From: Myxococcaceae bacterium | GTDB lineage: Bacteria; Myxococcota; Myxococcia; Myxococcales; Myxococcaceae | NCBI GenBank assembly: GCA_016926755.1 | Contig: JAFGNZ010000031.1 | Span: 1 to 64,000, forward strand | DNA: 64,000 nucleotides | Direction: 5' to 3' | Shown here: in pieces, positions 1 through 8,330 of the stretch | Layout: the number at the start of each line of letters is the position of its first letter | Numbering within the stretch: the first letter of the stretch is position 1 | Position numbers and translations under genes: made by a program | The notes under the pieces: model-generated | What the model was told of the DNA's origin: nothing | What the model saw: only the letters and a program-made list of their open reading frames with translations | Database searches by the model: none

Positions 1-631
1 CGCGGTAGCGGGCGTTGGGGTCACGGAAGAAGTGGAGTGAGAAGAGCCAGGCCTCCGGGGAGCGGTAGGCCGGGGTGCCCGGAGGCAAGAGGTCCGGGGT
101 GAGGGTGGGGGCGTCCGGGAAGCGGCCGGAGCCGAAGTCGGTGAGCAGGGCGCGGCAGTCGGAGTGGCGCACCAGGACGTTGTCGCCCTTGAGGTCGCGG
201 TGGAGGCAGCCCTGGGCGTGCAAGGCCCGGAGGGCGCTCGCGAGCTGGGCCAGGAGCCGGAGCACCTGCTGGGAAGAGGGGTTGTGCTGCCGAGCCCAGT
301 CATACAGCGGCGAGCCCTGCACCCAGTCCATCACGAGGAACGGGTAGCGGGCGCCGCCGGGGTGCTGCCACTCGCCGTGTTCCCACAGGCGCGGGACGCT
401 GGGGTGGCGCACGCAGGAGAGCAGCTCCACCTCGCGCGCGAAGCGAGGATCCCTGGGGAGCAGGGCGAGCTTGAGGGCGACGGGAGAGGCGAGGGGATTG
501 TCCACGGGGACGGCCTTGTAGACAGCGCCGTGGACGCCTTGGCCGGCCCAGGCCACCACGAGCCAGTCACCCACGCGGGTGCCCGGGGGAAGGAGGGCGG
601 GGTTCAACGCGAGGGCTCGAGGTGTCTCCAT
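1..631 (-). CDS. Ser/Thr protein kinase, 3' end outside window
   Basis: This is the N-terminal part of a eukaryote-type serine/threonine kinase, read from the ATG at 631 leftwards and still open at base 1. About 210 residues are visible. A Gly-containing nucleotide loop (GQGVHGAVYK) begins near residue 30, followed by a VALKLAL segment with the ATP-binding Lys, the catalytic loop HRDLKGDNVLV and the magnesium-binding DFGSG. The catalytic residues are therefore all present, so the visible kinase core looks active. The C-lobe and any sensor domain lie outside the window. Such kinases are abundant in myxobacteria as signalling proteins. No partner is apparent; the gene upstream on the same strand is the HNH nuclease. 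Confidence 0.9.
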   Translation of the reverse strand, partial: METPRALALNPALLPPGTRVGDWLVVAWAGQGVHGAVYKAVPVDNPLASPVALKLALLPRDPRFAREVELLSCVRHPSVPRLWEHGEWQHPGGARYPFLVMDWVQGSPLYDWARQHNPSSQQVLRLLAQLASALRALHAQGCLHRDLKGDNVLVRHSDCRALLTDFGSGRFPDAPTLTPDLLPPGTPAYRSPEAWLFSLHFFRDPNARYR

Positions 632-747
632 GGGGTGGCTCAAGTAGGGGAGAGACACCTTACCTCAAAGGTCGTGCCACGCGGATTCCTGCGTGCCAGC
701 GAAAAGAGCGGCACCGAGCCCGTACCGGCCGGCGTTCGCCCGGATCA

Positions 748-1707
748 TCACAGCGGGAATCTGTCCCGGTGCCGCTTCAGGAGATCTGGGGCGGGAGGGT
801 GGCTGACAGGAAGGCGGAGGCGGAGGCCATCCATATCCTTCAGTTGTTTGCCCAGTGGCGAGTCAGGGCGGATACGGCGGTTCATCCGAATGTAGAACCC
901 TTCATCAATGATGAGATAGCCTCGTTCGAATGCCCGGTCATGCAGGACGCAAAGGCACAATCCGTTTGCCGGGTTCAGTCGGTTTTTCGTGTCCTCCGCC
1001 CAAGCAACGATGTGGCCTGCGACCAGGAAGTCCTGCTCTGTGATGCCGCACATGGCACAGGCCGTTCCATAGTTTGCCTTGACCTGCGCCGCGAATCTGG
1101 CGTGCAACCGACGTCGCTTGGCGACAGCAGTGACGTCGTCAGCAGAGTAGTTGCTTATCGCGGCATCATGCAGTTCGCCCAAGACTCCCGTGAACTCTTC
1201 ATGAGAGTAGGGGATGTCGAACCAGTCCTCGATGGGGCCATGTCTTGCCTCGAAGGCCTGGACTCGTTCGTCTGATACTCGTATGGCCCCTGCAACATCG
1301 AAGTTGGGTTGATAACCGAACCGGGTCACGAACTCAGCCTTGGGAATGCTAACGTGACGAATGTTTCGGAGGAAGTAGATCAGTTCCCAGGAATTCTCGC
1401 CTTTGACGGGCCACAGGTCGTCACCGAGAGCCTTGTTTTCGAGCTTGAAAGTCACCTGCGCGTAGTGGGTGAAGCGCTTGGTGCCCCTCTCTGACAAAAG
1501 GACGATGTCCCCCGGGCGCATGGCGTCGAAGGTGGCACGCTTGGTGTGAGTCATCGCCCAGCAGCGGATGCCCTCCATTCCAGCTCGAGCCTGAATCTCC
1601 TCGATGATGCTGCCCGAAACGTAACGTGCAAGCCGCTCAAGGGGGACATTCTGCTCGATGGAGCAATCCAGGTTCTGGCGATTTGCTGGGACGAAGTACA
1701 GAGACAC
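748..1707 (-). CDS. HNH endonuclease with EVE/PUA-like N-terminal domain
   Basis: A 319-residue protein. The C-terminal part carries an HNH nuclease of the HNH_2 type: C217xxC220 starts the zinc knuckle, H232 lies in a GHIVAW segment, N248 in the RLNPANGLCL motif and H256 in LHDRAF. All metal and catalytic positions I would expect are present. Residues about 55-130 (a DAMRPGDIVLL segment, then a strand-rich stretch ending near VSIPKAEF) resemble the EVE/PUA-like fold used to read modified bases, but this is by eye and less certain. The combination suggests modification-dependent DNA cleavage, a type IV restriction-like role. No methylase sits next to it. It is preceded on its strand by a MazG-like gene 162 bases upstream. 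Confidence 0.82.
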   Translation of the reverse strand: MSLYFVPANRQNLDCSIEQNVPLERLARYVSGSIIEEIQARAGMEGIRCWAMTHTKRATFDAMRPGDIVLLSERGTKRFTHYAQVTFKLENKALGDDLWPVKGENSWELIYFLRNIRHVSIPKAEFVTRFGYQPNFDVAGAIRVSDERVQAFEARHGPIEDWFDIPYSHEEFTGVLGELHDAAISNYSADDVTAVAKRRRLHARFAAQVKANYGTACAMCGITEQDFLVAGHIVAWAEDTKNRLNPANGLCLCVLHDRAFERGYLIIDEGFYIRMNRRIRPDSPLGKQLKDMDGLRLRLPVSHPPAPDLLKRHRDRFPL

Positions 1708-1869
1708 AACCGCTCCTCGCTGGGGCCAAGCGGCCGGCCCAGGAGGGCTGGCCAGCGCGAAGCGGAGTAGGTGCTCTGCCTTTTCACCAGGACGTGGGAG
1801 GTTGGGGGAGAAGGCACAACCTGGGCATTTTGGAGTTTCTGGTCGCTGAAACCGCTTGAGGGGGCATGC

Positions 1870-2256
1870 TCAGGGGCGATGGCGTTCAGGGCGTTCCGCG
1901 CGACCGCGAGTGCTCTCGGCGGGGTAGTTCCTGCGGTTGACTTCGAGCTTGTCGAGGATGGCGCTCTGGAGGTCGATCCCTGCCCTGTCGCACAGCAGCA
2001 GAAGCGAGATGGCGACATCGGCGACCTCTGCTCTGAGGCGCTCGTGATTCTCTGGAAGGCGGACGAACGCATCAGCTTCGTCGTTCCGCACCCAACGTAG
2101 CAGGGCTACAAGTTCGCCGGCCTCGGATGCGACTGCCATCGAAAGGTTCTTGGGATCGTGGAACTGCGCCCATTCCCGATCCGCGACGAACCTTCGTAGT
2201 TCGTCCAAGAGAGCCGCGAGTTGGCCGGTGTTCGCAGAATTGGTTGGGGCTGGCAT
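1870..2256 (-). CDS. MazG-like nucleotide pyrophosphohydrolase
   Basis: A 128-residue all-alpha NTP pyrophosphohydrolase of the MazG / dCTPase type. The metal-binding pairs are E45xxE48 (in SEAGEL) and E77xxD80 (in AEVADV), the ExxE...ExxD signature of the superfamily. Proteins of this size hydrolyse nucleoside triphosphates to the monophosphate and pyrophosphate for pool sanitation. The reading frame is open further upstream, to 2844, but that extension overlaps the toxin stub on the other strand and has no family similarity, so I start at the ATG at 2256. The C-terminal 20 residues are basic and probably disordered. Confidence 0.85.
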   Translation of the reverse strand: MPAPTNSANTGQLAALLDELRRFVADREWAQFHDPKNLSMAVASEAGELVALLRWVRNDEADAFVRLPENHERLRAEVADVAISLLLLCDRAGIDLQSAILDKLEVNRRNYPAESTRGRAERPERHRP

Positions 2257-2310
2257 GCCAACGAACGTAGCAGCGATGCGCAGCAGGGGCCTTTGTTTCC
2301 TGAGGTGTGA

Positions 2311-2847
2311 GGTGGACCCCTTCGGTGGGAGGGCTACGAGTGGCTGCGTGTGCGGTTCGCCCGAGTGCTGGCGTTCGAGCGATTCATGGTGGCCCTGCTG
2401 CGCGCGGATGCAGCGCTGCCACGAGCGCAACGGCTTTGGCTCCGGGACTTTGTCGATCCGCGCATCGAGACCTGTGTGGGGGTGGCGAAGGAGGGCCAAC
2501 CCGGCGTGCGCTTCGTGGACGTGCTTGTGATCGAGGATCGCCCCCCAGTCGGCCAGCCGCCACGCGTGGAGTCCTTCAGCTTCAAGAGCCGCAACCCCAG
2601 CCTGCTGGACGACGAGACATTGGCCGGGCAAATGAAGGCGGACGCAAGGGATGCCCTGCGGTACTATGGCGAGACGCTGAACATCCGCCGTCCCGTGCTC
2701 AAATACCTCGGGCCCAAGGTACCGGTCCGCAGGGTCCGTCTCATCTACGAGGGCGGCGAACTCAAACCGAGAGACCCAAAGGCATTGAGGGAGGCCATCA
2801 TCGAAGCCGAGGAGAGTGTCAAGGGAGTGGAGGTGCTGGTGCAATGA
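2311..2847 (+). pseudogene. Truncated polymorphic toxin C-terminus (Tox-REase-5-like)
   Basis: The frame is open from just after a stop at 2308 to 2847 and has no convincing start. A GTG at 2350 and an internal ATG exist, but the peptide already looks like mid-protein before them (WEGYEWLRVRF). Residues downstream contain RFVDVLVIED and then RVESFSFKSRN, an E-x-K arrangement that fits a restriction-endonuclease-fold toxin tip. Such tips normally end proteins several hundred residues long, so I read this as the orphan toxin domain of a larger secreted toxin whose delivery part was lost; the MazG gene now occupies the upstream DNA. It overlaps the immunity gene by four bases (ATGA), the usual toxin-immunity arrangement. 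The family name is recalled, not computed. Confidence 0.6.
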
Positions 2848-4187
2848 AGGTGCTGAAGTTTCACGACTTGAATCCGGAGGACCGCCTCCGGCTCTCCTTC
2901 AAAGGTACCTTCAACCCGCGGGCTCCGCTTGAGCGTGAGTTGGAGCCCTTCCTCCATGCCCTTGAGACATTCGCGGGCGACTGGATGCCGGAAGTCATCA
3001 GAGGCAAGCGACACTGCAAGTACTCCCGTGCCGCCATCTGGAAATCCCTGGAGGAGAAGCGCGACGAAAACAGCACGTCCATCGGGCTCTATCGCACGAG
3101 AGGGCCCGCGTTGGATATGACGCTCAGGCTCAAGTTCCCACCGCGCGCTCCCGAACTGTACATCTGGGTCGCTGTCCAACCGCTCTCCGTCTTCAAGGGA
3201 GAGGACCGTTGCCGCGAGTTCGTGGACATGGTCCGCGCCTGGGCTTCCCACTATCCCGTCACCACCTATGCCGACGCCAACAGCCTGGCGGAGGACCAGC
3301 TGGCGGATGCGCCCAACTACGGCCGCGACGATGCAACCACGATGCGAGACGGGTTCGACAAGATCTACGAGGTGTGCTGGCTCAACATCTTCGGCCCGAA
3401 GCTGGTGGAGGCCGTCGGCCGCGAGCGCATGCTGTCCACGCCCGCCCACCGGGTGGAGGAACTCCCCAACGGCTCCATCCTCCTGATCATCTGGCCCACC
3501 GCCGCGGACTTTGCTACCGAGGGGGCGCGCCAGGCCCAGGCCCGCGCGCACGTCCACCTCCGGCCGGAGCTCGACTTTGACACCGTATTGCGCACCCTGC
3601 GCGAGCGCAGCGCCGCGCTCGTCCCTGTCGAGCCCCGCTTCCACCCAGACGTAGCTCCGCTCCTTTCGCGCGTGGTGGACCACGTCGCTATCGCCGAGCG
3701 CCAGCGCAAGGTGGCCGAGTTCAACGCCTGGCAGCCGCCCGAGCCGGAGGAGTGGTTGCTCGAGGATGCCGCCCTGCCTTCGGATGTGCCGGACCCCAAG
3801 GCCGCCTGCGAGCACTATTCGCTGCTCGCGGAGCACCTCGTGGCGCTCATGCACACGAAGGTGCCCTCGGTCTTCAAAGAGATCCCCGAGTCGCTCACGG
3901 ACGTCGATTTCCAGTTCTGGCGTGAGGACTTTCCGAGAGTCTTTGAGCGACGCAACATCGACGAGCACGCGGTGCCGGCTGTGGGGGGATACCTGGGCGA
4001 GGTGTTGATCCGCAACCTGGGTGGGCAGTGGATCCCGCGCAAGAAGCTCGAGGAGGCTCAGGTTCGCGTCGGCGACCGCGTGTGGCTTCCGTTCCTCCGG
4101 GCTCACCGTTACATGCGCTCGCGTCAATCACTGCTCGACTACTCCCTCACGCAGTTGTACCGGGTTGCAGAGCGGCACCGTGGATGA
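2844..4187 (+). CDS. Imm52-like immunity protein
   Basis: A 447-residue cytosolic protein with no signal peptide or membrane segment. I take the ATG at 2844 because it overlaps the toxin stop as ATGA; an in-frame upstream extension to 2307 runs through the toxin frame and is not real. The first half (about residues 10-260) resembles myxobacterial Imm52 proteins, the partners of Tox-REase-5 nucleases: a CWLNIFGPKLVE segment, then STPAHRVEELPNGS, then VHLRPELDFDTVL. The second half ends with a WLPFLRAHRYMRS segment and is unassigned. The expected role is to bind and neutralise the cognate nuclease. It is intact although its toxin is truncated. Confidence 0.68.
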   Translation: MKVLKFHDLNPEDRLRLSFKGTFNPRAPLERELEPFLHALETFAGDWMPEVIRGKRHCKYSRAAIWKSLEEKRDENSTSIGLYRTRGPALDMTLRLKFPPRAPELYIWVAVQPLSVFKGEDRCREFVDMVRAWASHYPVTTYADANSLAEDQLADAPNYGRDDATTMRDGFDKIYEVCWLNIFGPKLVEAVGRERMLSTPAHRVEELPNGSILLIIWPTAADFATEGARQAQARAHVHLRPELDFDTVLRTLRERSAALVPVEPRFHPDVAPLLSRVVDHVAIAERQRKVAEFNAWQPPEPEEWLLEDAALPSDVPDPKAACEHYSLLAEHLVALMHTKVPSVFKEIPESLTDVDFQFWREDFPRVFERRNIDEHAVPAVGGYLGEVLIRNLGGQWIPRKKLEEAQVRVGDRVWLPFLRAHRYMRSRQSLLDYSLTQLYRVAERHRG

Positions 4188-4193
4188 GAGGTA

Positions 4194-4522
4194 TTGATTC
4201 GGCTGAGCGAGATCCACCGGCCAGCCAGCTCGGCTCCGAGGAGAACTCTCGCCAATTGCACCCATCCACTGGAACTCAACGCGGATGATCTCACTCTCCA
4301 CCCGCCCGCCCGCTCCCGATTGCAACGACCGAGGGGGTGGACAAGGTCTGTCTGTCGGTCACGGGGGAGCGCGCGGGGGCAATCTTCTACTGGGACGGGT
4401 ATGCGCGGGCGGGTGAGCGCAACCTCTCCTTCCTGGCCGATGACTTTGCTTCCTTGGCCACGGTCATCGGTCGCCTCCGTCCGCGATCATCCGGGCACGA
4501 CGATCACGAGCCGAGAGCGTGA
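4194..4522 (+). pseudogene. SMI1/KNR4 (SUKH) immunity remnant, frameshifted
   Basis: Two frames together resemble the C-terminal half of a SMI1/KNR4 (SUKH) protein. The frame from 4194 gives LNADDLTLHPP and is then lost. About 4301-4313 the coding potential moves to another frame that reads PLPIATTEGVDKVCLSV, GAIFYWDG and NLSFLADDF. The motif FYWD followed by a Phe-Leu-Ala-Asp segment is typical of the family. SUKH proteins are common immunity proteins in polymorphic toxin loci, which fits the position directly behind the Imm52-like gene. No normal start is visible and the frame is broken, so it is very probably inactive. Confidence 0.5.
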
Positions 4523-4529
4523 TCATCGC

Positions 4530-4745
4530 TCACGAGCCGTGGTTCTGCTCCATCTTCCTACGCAGGCTCAGCGGGCGCATGTCCGTCCACACCTGCTGGA
4601 TGTACTCGAGACACTCCGCCTGGGTGCCCTGCTTGCCCGCGTCCTTCCAGCCGAGCGCGTTCTCGCGGTCCGCCGGCCAGATGGAGTACTGCTCCTCGTG
4701 GTTCACCACGACCTTGTAGAGCGTTGTATCCTCGGTCTCACTCAT
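4530..4745 (-). CDS. mbtH: MbtH-like NRPS accessory protein
   Basis: A 71-residue protein of the MbtH family. Starting at the ATG at 4745 it shows the family signature: TLYKVVVNHEEQYSIWPADR, then LGWKDAG, then CLEYIQQVW and a final MRPLSLR. MbtH proteins bind the N-subdomain of NRPS adenylation domains and are often required for their folding or activity. A 19-residue upstream extension in frame is not part of the family. It lies on the same strand as the NRPS operon but is separated from its last gene by the caspase/anti-sigma unit. It most likely serves the three adenylation domains between 9.7 and 30.3 kb. Confidence 0.93.
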   Translation of the reverse strand: MSETEDTTLYKVVVNHEEQYSIWPADRENALGWKDAGKQGTQAECLEYIQQVWTDMRPLSLRRKMEQNHGS

Positions 4746-4938
4746 GGGCCACCGCAGGGTAACCGGTATCCAGCCTGGAGTGCGCGGGAAATGAGTCAGC
4801 AACAGCCCCCTCGACTGCGAATGTTCTGCGCAGAAGCTCGGCCCAGGGAAGTCGGGTCTGCCCGGGTGCCTTCGTAGGAACGGGAGGGGGGGAGGAGGGT
4901 GGGGCGCGGGGAAGCGAGGCCGGCAGGTGCTCCAGGAA

Positions 4939-7176
4939 TCAGAGCCGCAGGCCGAGCTGCACCCCGGGCCAGTACTGAATCGTGTTGTCCCGGCCGAAGG
5001 AGCGCTGGCGCACCGGCAGCGTCGTCAGCTTGCGATGATCCTCCGGCCGGAAGGCGAGGCAGGTGTTGTACGTGGGCCCGGCGAACACGGCGAACCGCCG
5101 CGCCACCTGGAAGCCCAGCATCGCCCGCCCCTGCGTCAGCAGGTTCTGGCCCTCGAACGGATCCTTCATCATGTGCACCGTGTTCACCACCGCGTCCAGG
5201 TCCAGCCAGAAGCGGGAGCCCAGCGGAAGGTGCACGCCCAACCCCAGCCCATAGCTGAAGCGGTCCAGCCGATCGTCCGGCCCCATCCCCGCCACCAGCG
5301 TCGTGTACACGTACTGGCCGCTGAACTTCACCGCCACGTTCGTCAGTTGGATATCGCTGGACCAGATCTCCAGGTGGAGTTGCCCCTTCTCCTCGAAGGT
5401 CAGCAACCCCAGCGGCACGCCCCGCACCTCCTCGGCCACGTTGATCACCCCCACCTGGGCGCCATTCACCACCTTGCCCACGTTGATCACCCCCACCTGG
5501 GCCCCCGTCACATCCCCGCTCACGTTCAGCACCGCCAGCTGCAGGCCGTTCACGCGCTCCGCGCGGTTGAAGCCTGCCGCCGCCTGCAAGCCCGTCATCC
5601 CACCGCCCACCCAGTTCCCCCCCGCCGAGGCCTGCAACCCTTGAAAGTCCCGCCGCGCCATGTTCACCAACGCAGTCGCCTGCAACCCCAGCACGTCCCC
5701 CCCCGCCACGTTCACGCCCGCGGCCATCTGCAAGCCATCCACCTCCCCGGTCGCCACGTTCACGCCCGCGGCCATCTGCAAGCCATCCACCTCCCCGGTC
5801 GCCGCGTTCACGCCCACGGCCATCTGCAGCCCGCGCAGGCCCGCGCCCACCGCGTTCACGCCCACCGCGGCCTGCAGGCCTCGCGCCTCCTCGCTGTAGG
5901 CGTTGGACACCAGCGCCAGCGCCACGCCTCCGGCCAGCGCCGCGCCGTCGTTCATCACCCCGAGCGCCACCTGGTTCTCCACCGGCAAGCCCCCAGCCGC
6001 CGCCGCGTTCACGCTCACCCCCGGCACCAACCCCAGGTTGAAGGGCACCCGCTTGCGGCCGCCCACCCCGCGCGCCTGCACCTGCGCCACGGGCGCATCG
6101 GACGGCCCCCCCAGCACCTCGCCGCCGCGTGACACCGTGGCCTCGCTCAGCACCGAGGCGAACTCCCCCGGTGTCACCGGCGTGCGCTGGCCCTCGGCCA
6201 GGAGGAAGTTCGCCTCGGACACGGCCCCGTTCAGCTCGCGCCGCACCTGGTAGCGCCCGGGCGCCAGCCCCAGCTCCGTGGGCCGCCCAGGCACCTTCAG
6301 CAGCTCCACCACCAGCCCGCCTGCCTCGTCTCGCACGAAGAAGCGGCCCTCCAGCTCTTGCGTCAGCACCAGGCCCGCGGAGGTGGCGCGCAGGTCCGTC
6401 ATCACCAGATCGCCCGTGCCCGCAAGCTCCATGTCATAGGCCGGGTGCTGGGGACCGCCCTGGGTGCGCTCGGTGCGCGCCAGCGTCTCGTGGAAGGCGA
6501 ACTGGTAGGCCTCGTTGAGCGTCACGCGCCCGTCCCGCGTCACGTCCGCGGCGCCGCGCAGGCCGGAGATCAGGTGGTGGGTGAAGAAGGAGCCGCCCAC
6601 CCGATCAGACTCCTGTGAGGCCTCATCCGCGCTCGAGGAGGTGAGGATGGCGTGGCCCTTCACCTGGCTGCCCACATCCACGAGGAAGGCGGGGCGCGGG
6701 GAGCCGCCCTTGCGGCGCGCGAAGGCCCCCGAGGCGCAGGAGTCCAGCACGGCGATGCGCACGTCCGCCGGCAGGCTCGCCAGGGCGCGGCGCAGCTCGC
6801 CATAGTCCACGCGCTCGCCCTGGAGCAGCAGGGCCTCGTCGTCCGAGTGCCCCGAGTAATAAAGGAGCACCTCCACGCGGTGGGCCCCGGAGGTGCGGGC
6901 GGACTCGATCATGCCCCTCACCCGCGCGAAGCCCTCCATGAGCCCCGCGCGCCCGGTGTCCAGCAGCAGCACCTGATCTGCCGCCTCCACCCCGCCCAGC
7001 TCGCCAAGCACCTTGGCGAAGGCGCGCGCATCCGTGGTCGCGTAGCGCAGGCGCACGCGCTCGGGGCCTCCATCATTCACGCCCACCAGCAGCGCCAGCC
7101 GGCGCACGGCCACGGGCGTCTCCGCGGCGGACACTCCAGCCACCAACAGCGTCAGCAGCACCAGCACTCGAGTCAT
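4939..7176 (-). CDS. Exported caspase-like peptidase with GLQ repeats and beta-barrel-like C-terminus
   Basis: A 745-residue protein with a short signal peptide (residues 1-18). Residues about 25-260 are a peptidase C14 caspase-like domain: H110 in YYSGHSD and C147 in DSCASGAF form the expected dyad. Residues about 431-590 are around ten degenerate repeats of the form G-L/A-Q-x-A/V-x-G-V/I-N-x-A, which predict a regular beta structure. The remaining 150 residues alternate hydrophobic and aromatic residues and end in LGLRL, like an outer-membrane barrel. The protease would therefore act outside the cytoplasm. It starts in the stop of the anti-sigma-like gene (ATGA), so the two are translationally coupled. 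The substrate is unknown. Confidence 0.82.
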   Translation of the reverse strand: MTRVLVLLTLLVAGVSAAETPVAVRRLALLVGVNDGGPERVRLRYATTDARAFAKVLGELGGVEAADQVLLLDTGRAGLMEGFARVRGMIESARTSGAHRVEVLLYYSGHSDDEALLLQGERVDYGELRRALASLPADVRIAVLDSCASGAFARRKGGSPRPAFLVDVGSQVKGHAILTSSSADEASQESDRVGGSFFTHHLISGLRGAADVTRDGRVTLNEAYQFAFHETLARTERTQGGPQHPAYDMELAGTGDLVMTDLRATSAGLVLTQELEGRFFVRDEAGGLVVELLKVPGRPTELGLAPGRYQVRRELNGAVSEANFLLAEGQRTPVTPGEFASVLSEATVSRGGEVLGGPSDAPVAQVQARGVGGRKRVPFNLGLVPGVSVNAAAAGGLPVENQVALGVMNDGAALAGGVALALVSNAYSEEARGLQAAVGVNAVGAGLRGLQMAVGVNAATGEVDGLQMAAGVNVATGEVDGLQMAAGVNVAGGDVLGLQATALVNMARRDFQGLQASAGGNWVGGGMTGLQAAAGFNRAERVNGLQLAVLNVSGDVTGAQVGVINVGKVVNGAQVGVINVAEEVRGVPLGLLTFEEKGQLHLEIWSSDIQLTNVAVKFSGQYVYTTLVAGMGPDDRLDRFSYGLGLGVHLPLGSRFWLDLDAVVNTVHMMKDPFEGQNLLTQGRAMLGFQVARRFAVFAGPTYNTCLAFRPEDHRKLTTLPVRQRSFGRDNTIQYWPGVQLGLRL
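5707..5812 (-). repeat. Near-identical tandem 48-base units inside the caspase gene
   Basis: Two consecutive units, plus a diverging third, encode GVNVATGEVDGLQMAA-type repeats. The near-identity at DNA level, compared with the diverged flanking repeats, suggests recent duplication or gene conversion and possible copy-number variation. It is coding and in frame. Confidence 0.75.
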
Positions 7177-7970
7177 GGCGACACCTTCTCCAGGGTGAAG
7201 GACACCTGCGTATAGCCCTCGGGGAGCGCGAGCGGGGTGGTGCGCGCGTCGCCCGAGACAGCAGCCTCGCGGGCGGCGGCGAGCACCTCGTCGAGGGCGA
7301 AGGGGGTGTCCGAGGTGATGAAGAGGAAGCGTTCAAAGGCGGGCGCGTCGTCCAGTGCGTAGGCCCGCGGCAGCGCGTGGGTGCCGGAGCCCGCGAGCGC
7401 AATGGGGGCGGACGCGCTGACATCAGGCGCATGGACGGTCACCACGCCGCGCCCGTCCACGGAGAGGATGACGCCATGGCGGCGGCCTGCGGCCACGTAG
7501 GAGACCTGTACCACGTCACCCGCGGCGGCGGCGGCGCCATCGGCGAGGCGCTCGGGGCCGGCGGCGCCCTGGCGGTGGACGACGAGCTGGGGCATCAGGC
7601 CCTTGGTGCGCGTCACCTCGGGCACCTCCGCCCCGGTGTCCGCGGCGCCCGCGCCCGGGCGTGTCACGGCGAAGAGGGCGGTGGCGGCCAGCATCGGCAC
7701 CAGCGCGAAGGCCGGAGCGAAGCGGCCCCAAGGGCGCTCCTTCGCCGCCTCCCGGCCCTGGGCGGCGCGAGCCAGCACCTCGCGGGCCACGGTGGCGGGG
7801 GGGGGCTTCTCGAGCAGGGCGTGGTTGTCGGCCTCGAGGGCGGCGAGGCGGGCGGGGCCATCGGGCTCGAGGGCGAGCCGGGCGCGGGCGGCGGCCAGCT
7901 CGGTGGGCGGAAGCTCGCCCAGGGCGATGCGCTCCAGCAACCAGCCCGGGGTACGGCGAGGGGAGTTCAT
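7173..7970 (-). CDS. Anti-sigma-like single-pass membrane protein
   Basis: A 265-residue protein. The N-terminus (residues 1-80) is helical and charged (PGWLLERIALGELPP), like the cytosolic sigma-binding part of anti-sigma factors. One hydrophobic segment lies at about residues 84-103 (FAPAFALVPMLAATALFAV), followed by a roughly 160-residue exported domain with a GDVVQVSY segment and a HGVILSVDGRG strand pair, similar to DUF4384-type modules. It sits between a decayed sigma factor and the caspase gene, overlapping both by four bases, the usual myxobacterial sigma / anti-sigma / effector order. With the sigma gene damaged it may have no partner or a distant one. The function is assigned mainly from context. 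Confidence 0.6.
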   Translation of the reverse strand: MNSPRRTPGWLLERIALGELPPTELAAARARLALEPDGPARLAALEADNHALLEKPPPATVAREVLARAAQGREAAKERPWGRFAPAFALVPMLAATALFAVTRPGAGAADTGAEVPEVTRTKGLMPQLVVHRQGAAGPERLADGAAAAAGDVVQVSYVAAGRRHGVILSVDGRGVVTVHAPDVSASAPIALAGSGTHALPRAYALDDAPAFERFLFITSDTPFALDEVLAAAREAAVSGDARTTPLALPEGYTQVSFTLEKVSP

Positions 7971-8223
7971 GCGGCCTCCAGCTCGTTCAGGACGGAAGAG
8001 AGGGCTCGGAGGCGCTTGCGCACTCCAGAGACGGAGAGGCCCACCTCGCGGGCGGTCTCCTCCTGGGGCATTCCATCAACTCCTGCATGGCATCCACGGC
8101 CTTCTCCTCTTCGCGCAGGAGGAAGCGCCAGCGCCGAAGCACCTGGGGCCCATAGCGGCGGTAGCAGGCCTCCACCTCGATCGCCAACGGACTCGCTCCT
8201 TCCGGTTCCTGGGGGTGAAACAC
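7967..8223 (-). pseudogene. RNA polymerase sigma-70 family factor, internal deletion
   Basis: Starting at the ATG at 8223 the frame encodes a sigma region 2 N-terminus (CYRRYGPQVLRRWRFLL and then KAVDAMQE). It then jumps directly, in another frame, to the region 4 helix-turn-helix (GMPQEETAREVGLSVSGVRK and LRALSSVLNELEAA), ending with TGA at 7967. The join is near 8073-8080, where MQE meets the DGMPQEE codons out of frame. About 100 residues that link regions 2 and 4 in this family are missing. Neither frame alone encodes a usable sigma factor. The 3' end still overlaps the anti-sigma-like start as ATGA, showing the original operon. Confidence 0.75.
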
Positions 8224-8330
8224 CGGGGCGGGGAGGAACTGTCACCGGCCCCGTGCTTTTTCCAGCTCGACCTCCAGGCCGCGCTCGTCCGGGCGCGGCG
8301 TTCGATCCGGCTGAGGTCGATGCGCCGAAC
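8224..8330. other. Spacer between exporter gene and sigma pseudogene
   Basis: A short GC-rich stretch after the exporter stop. It must hold any promoter of the sigma/anti-sigma/caspase unit. I see no clear sigma-70 boxes and no terminator hairpin. Confidence 0.4.

Noticed and set aside
2307-2843. N-terminal extension of the Imm52-like gene
   Set aside because: It runs through the toxin frame in the wrong phase; the ATGA overlap at 2844 is a normal start.
2257-2844. N-terminal extension of the MazG-like gene
   Set aside because: It is antisense to the toxin stub and has no family similarity; the enzyme starts naturally at 2256.
5707-5812. CRISPR-like repeat pattern
   Set aside because: The units are contiguous, in frame and encode GLQ protein repeats; no spacers are present.
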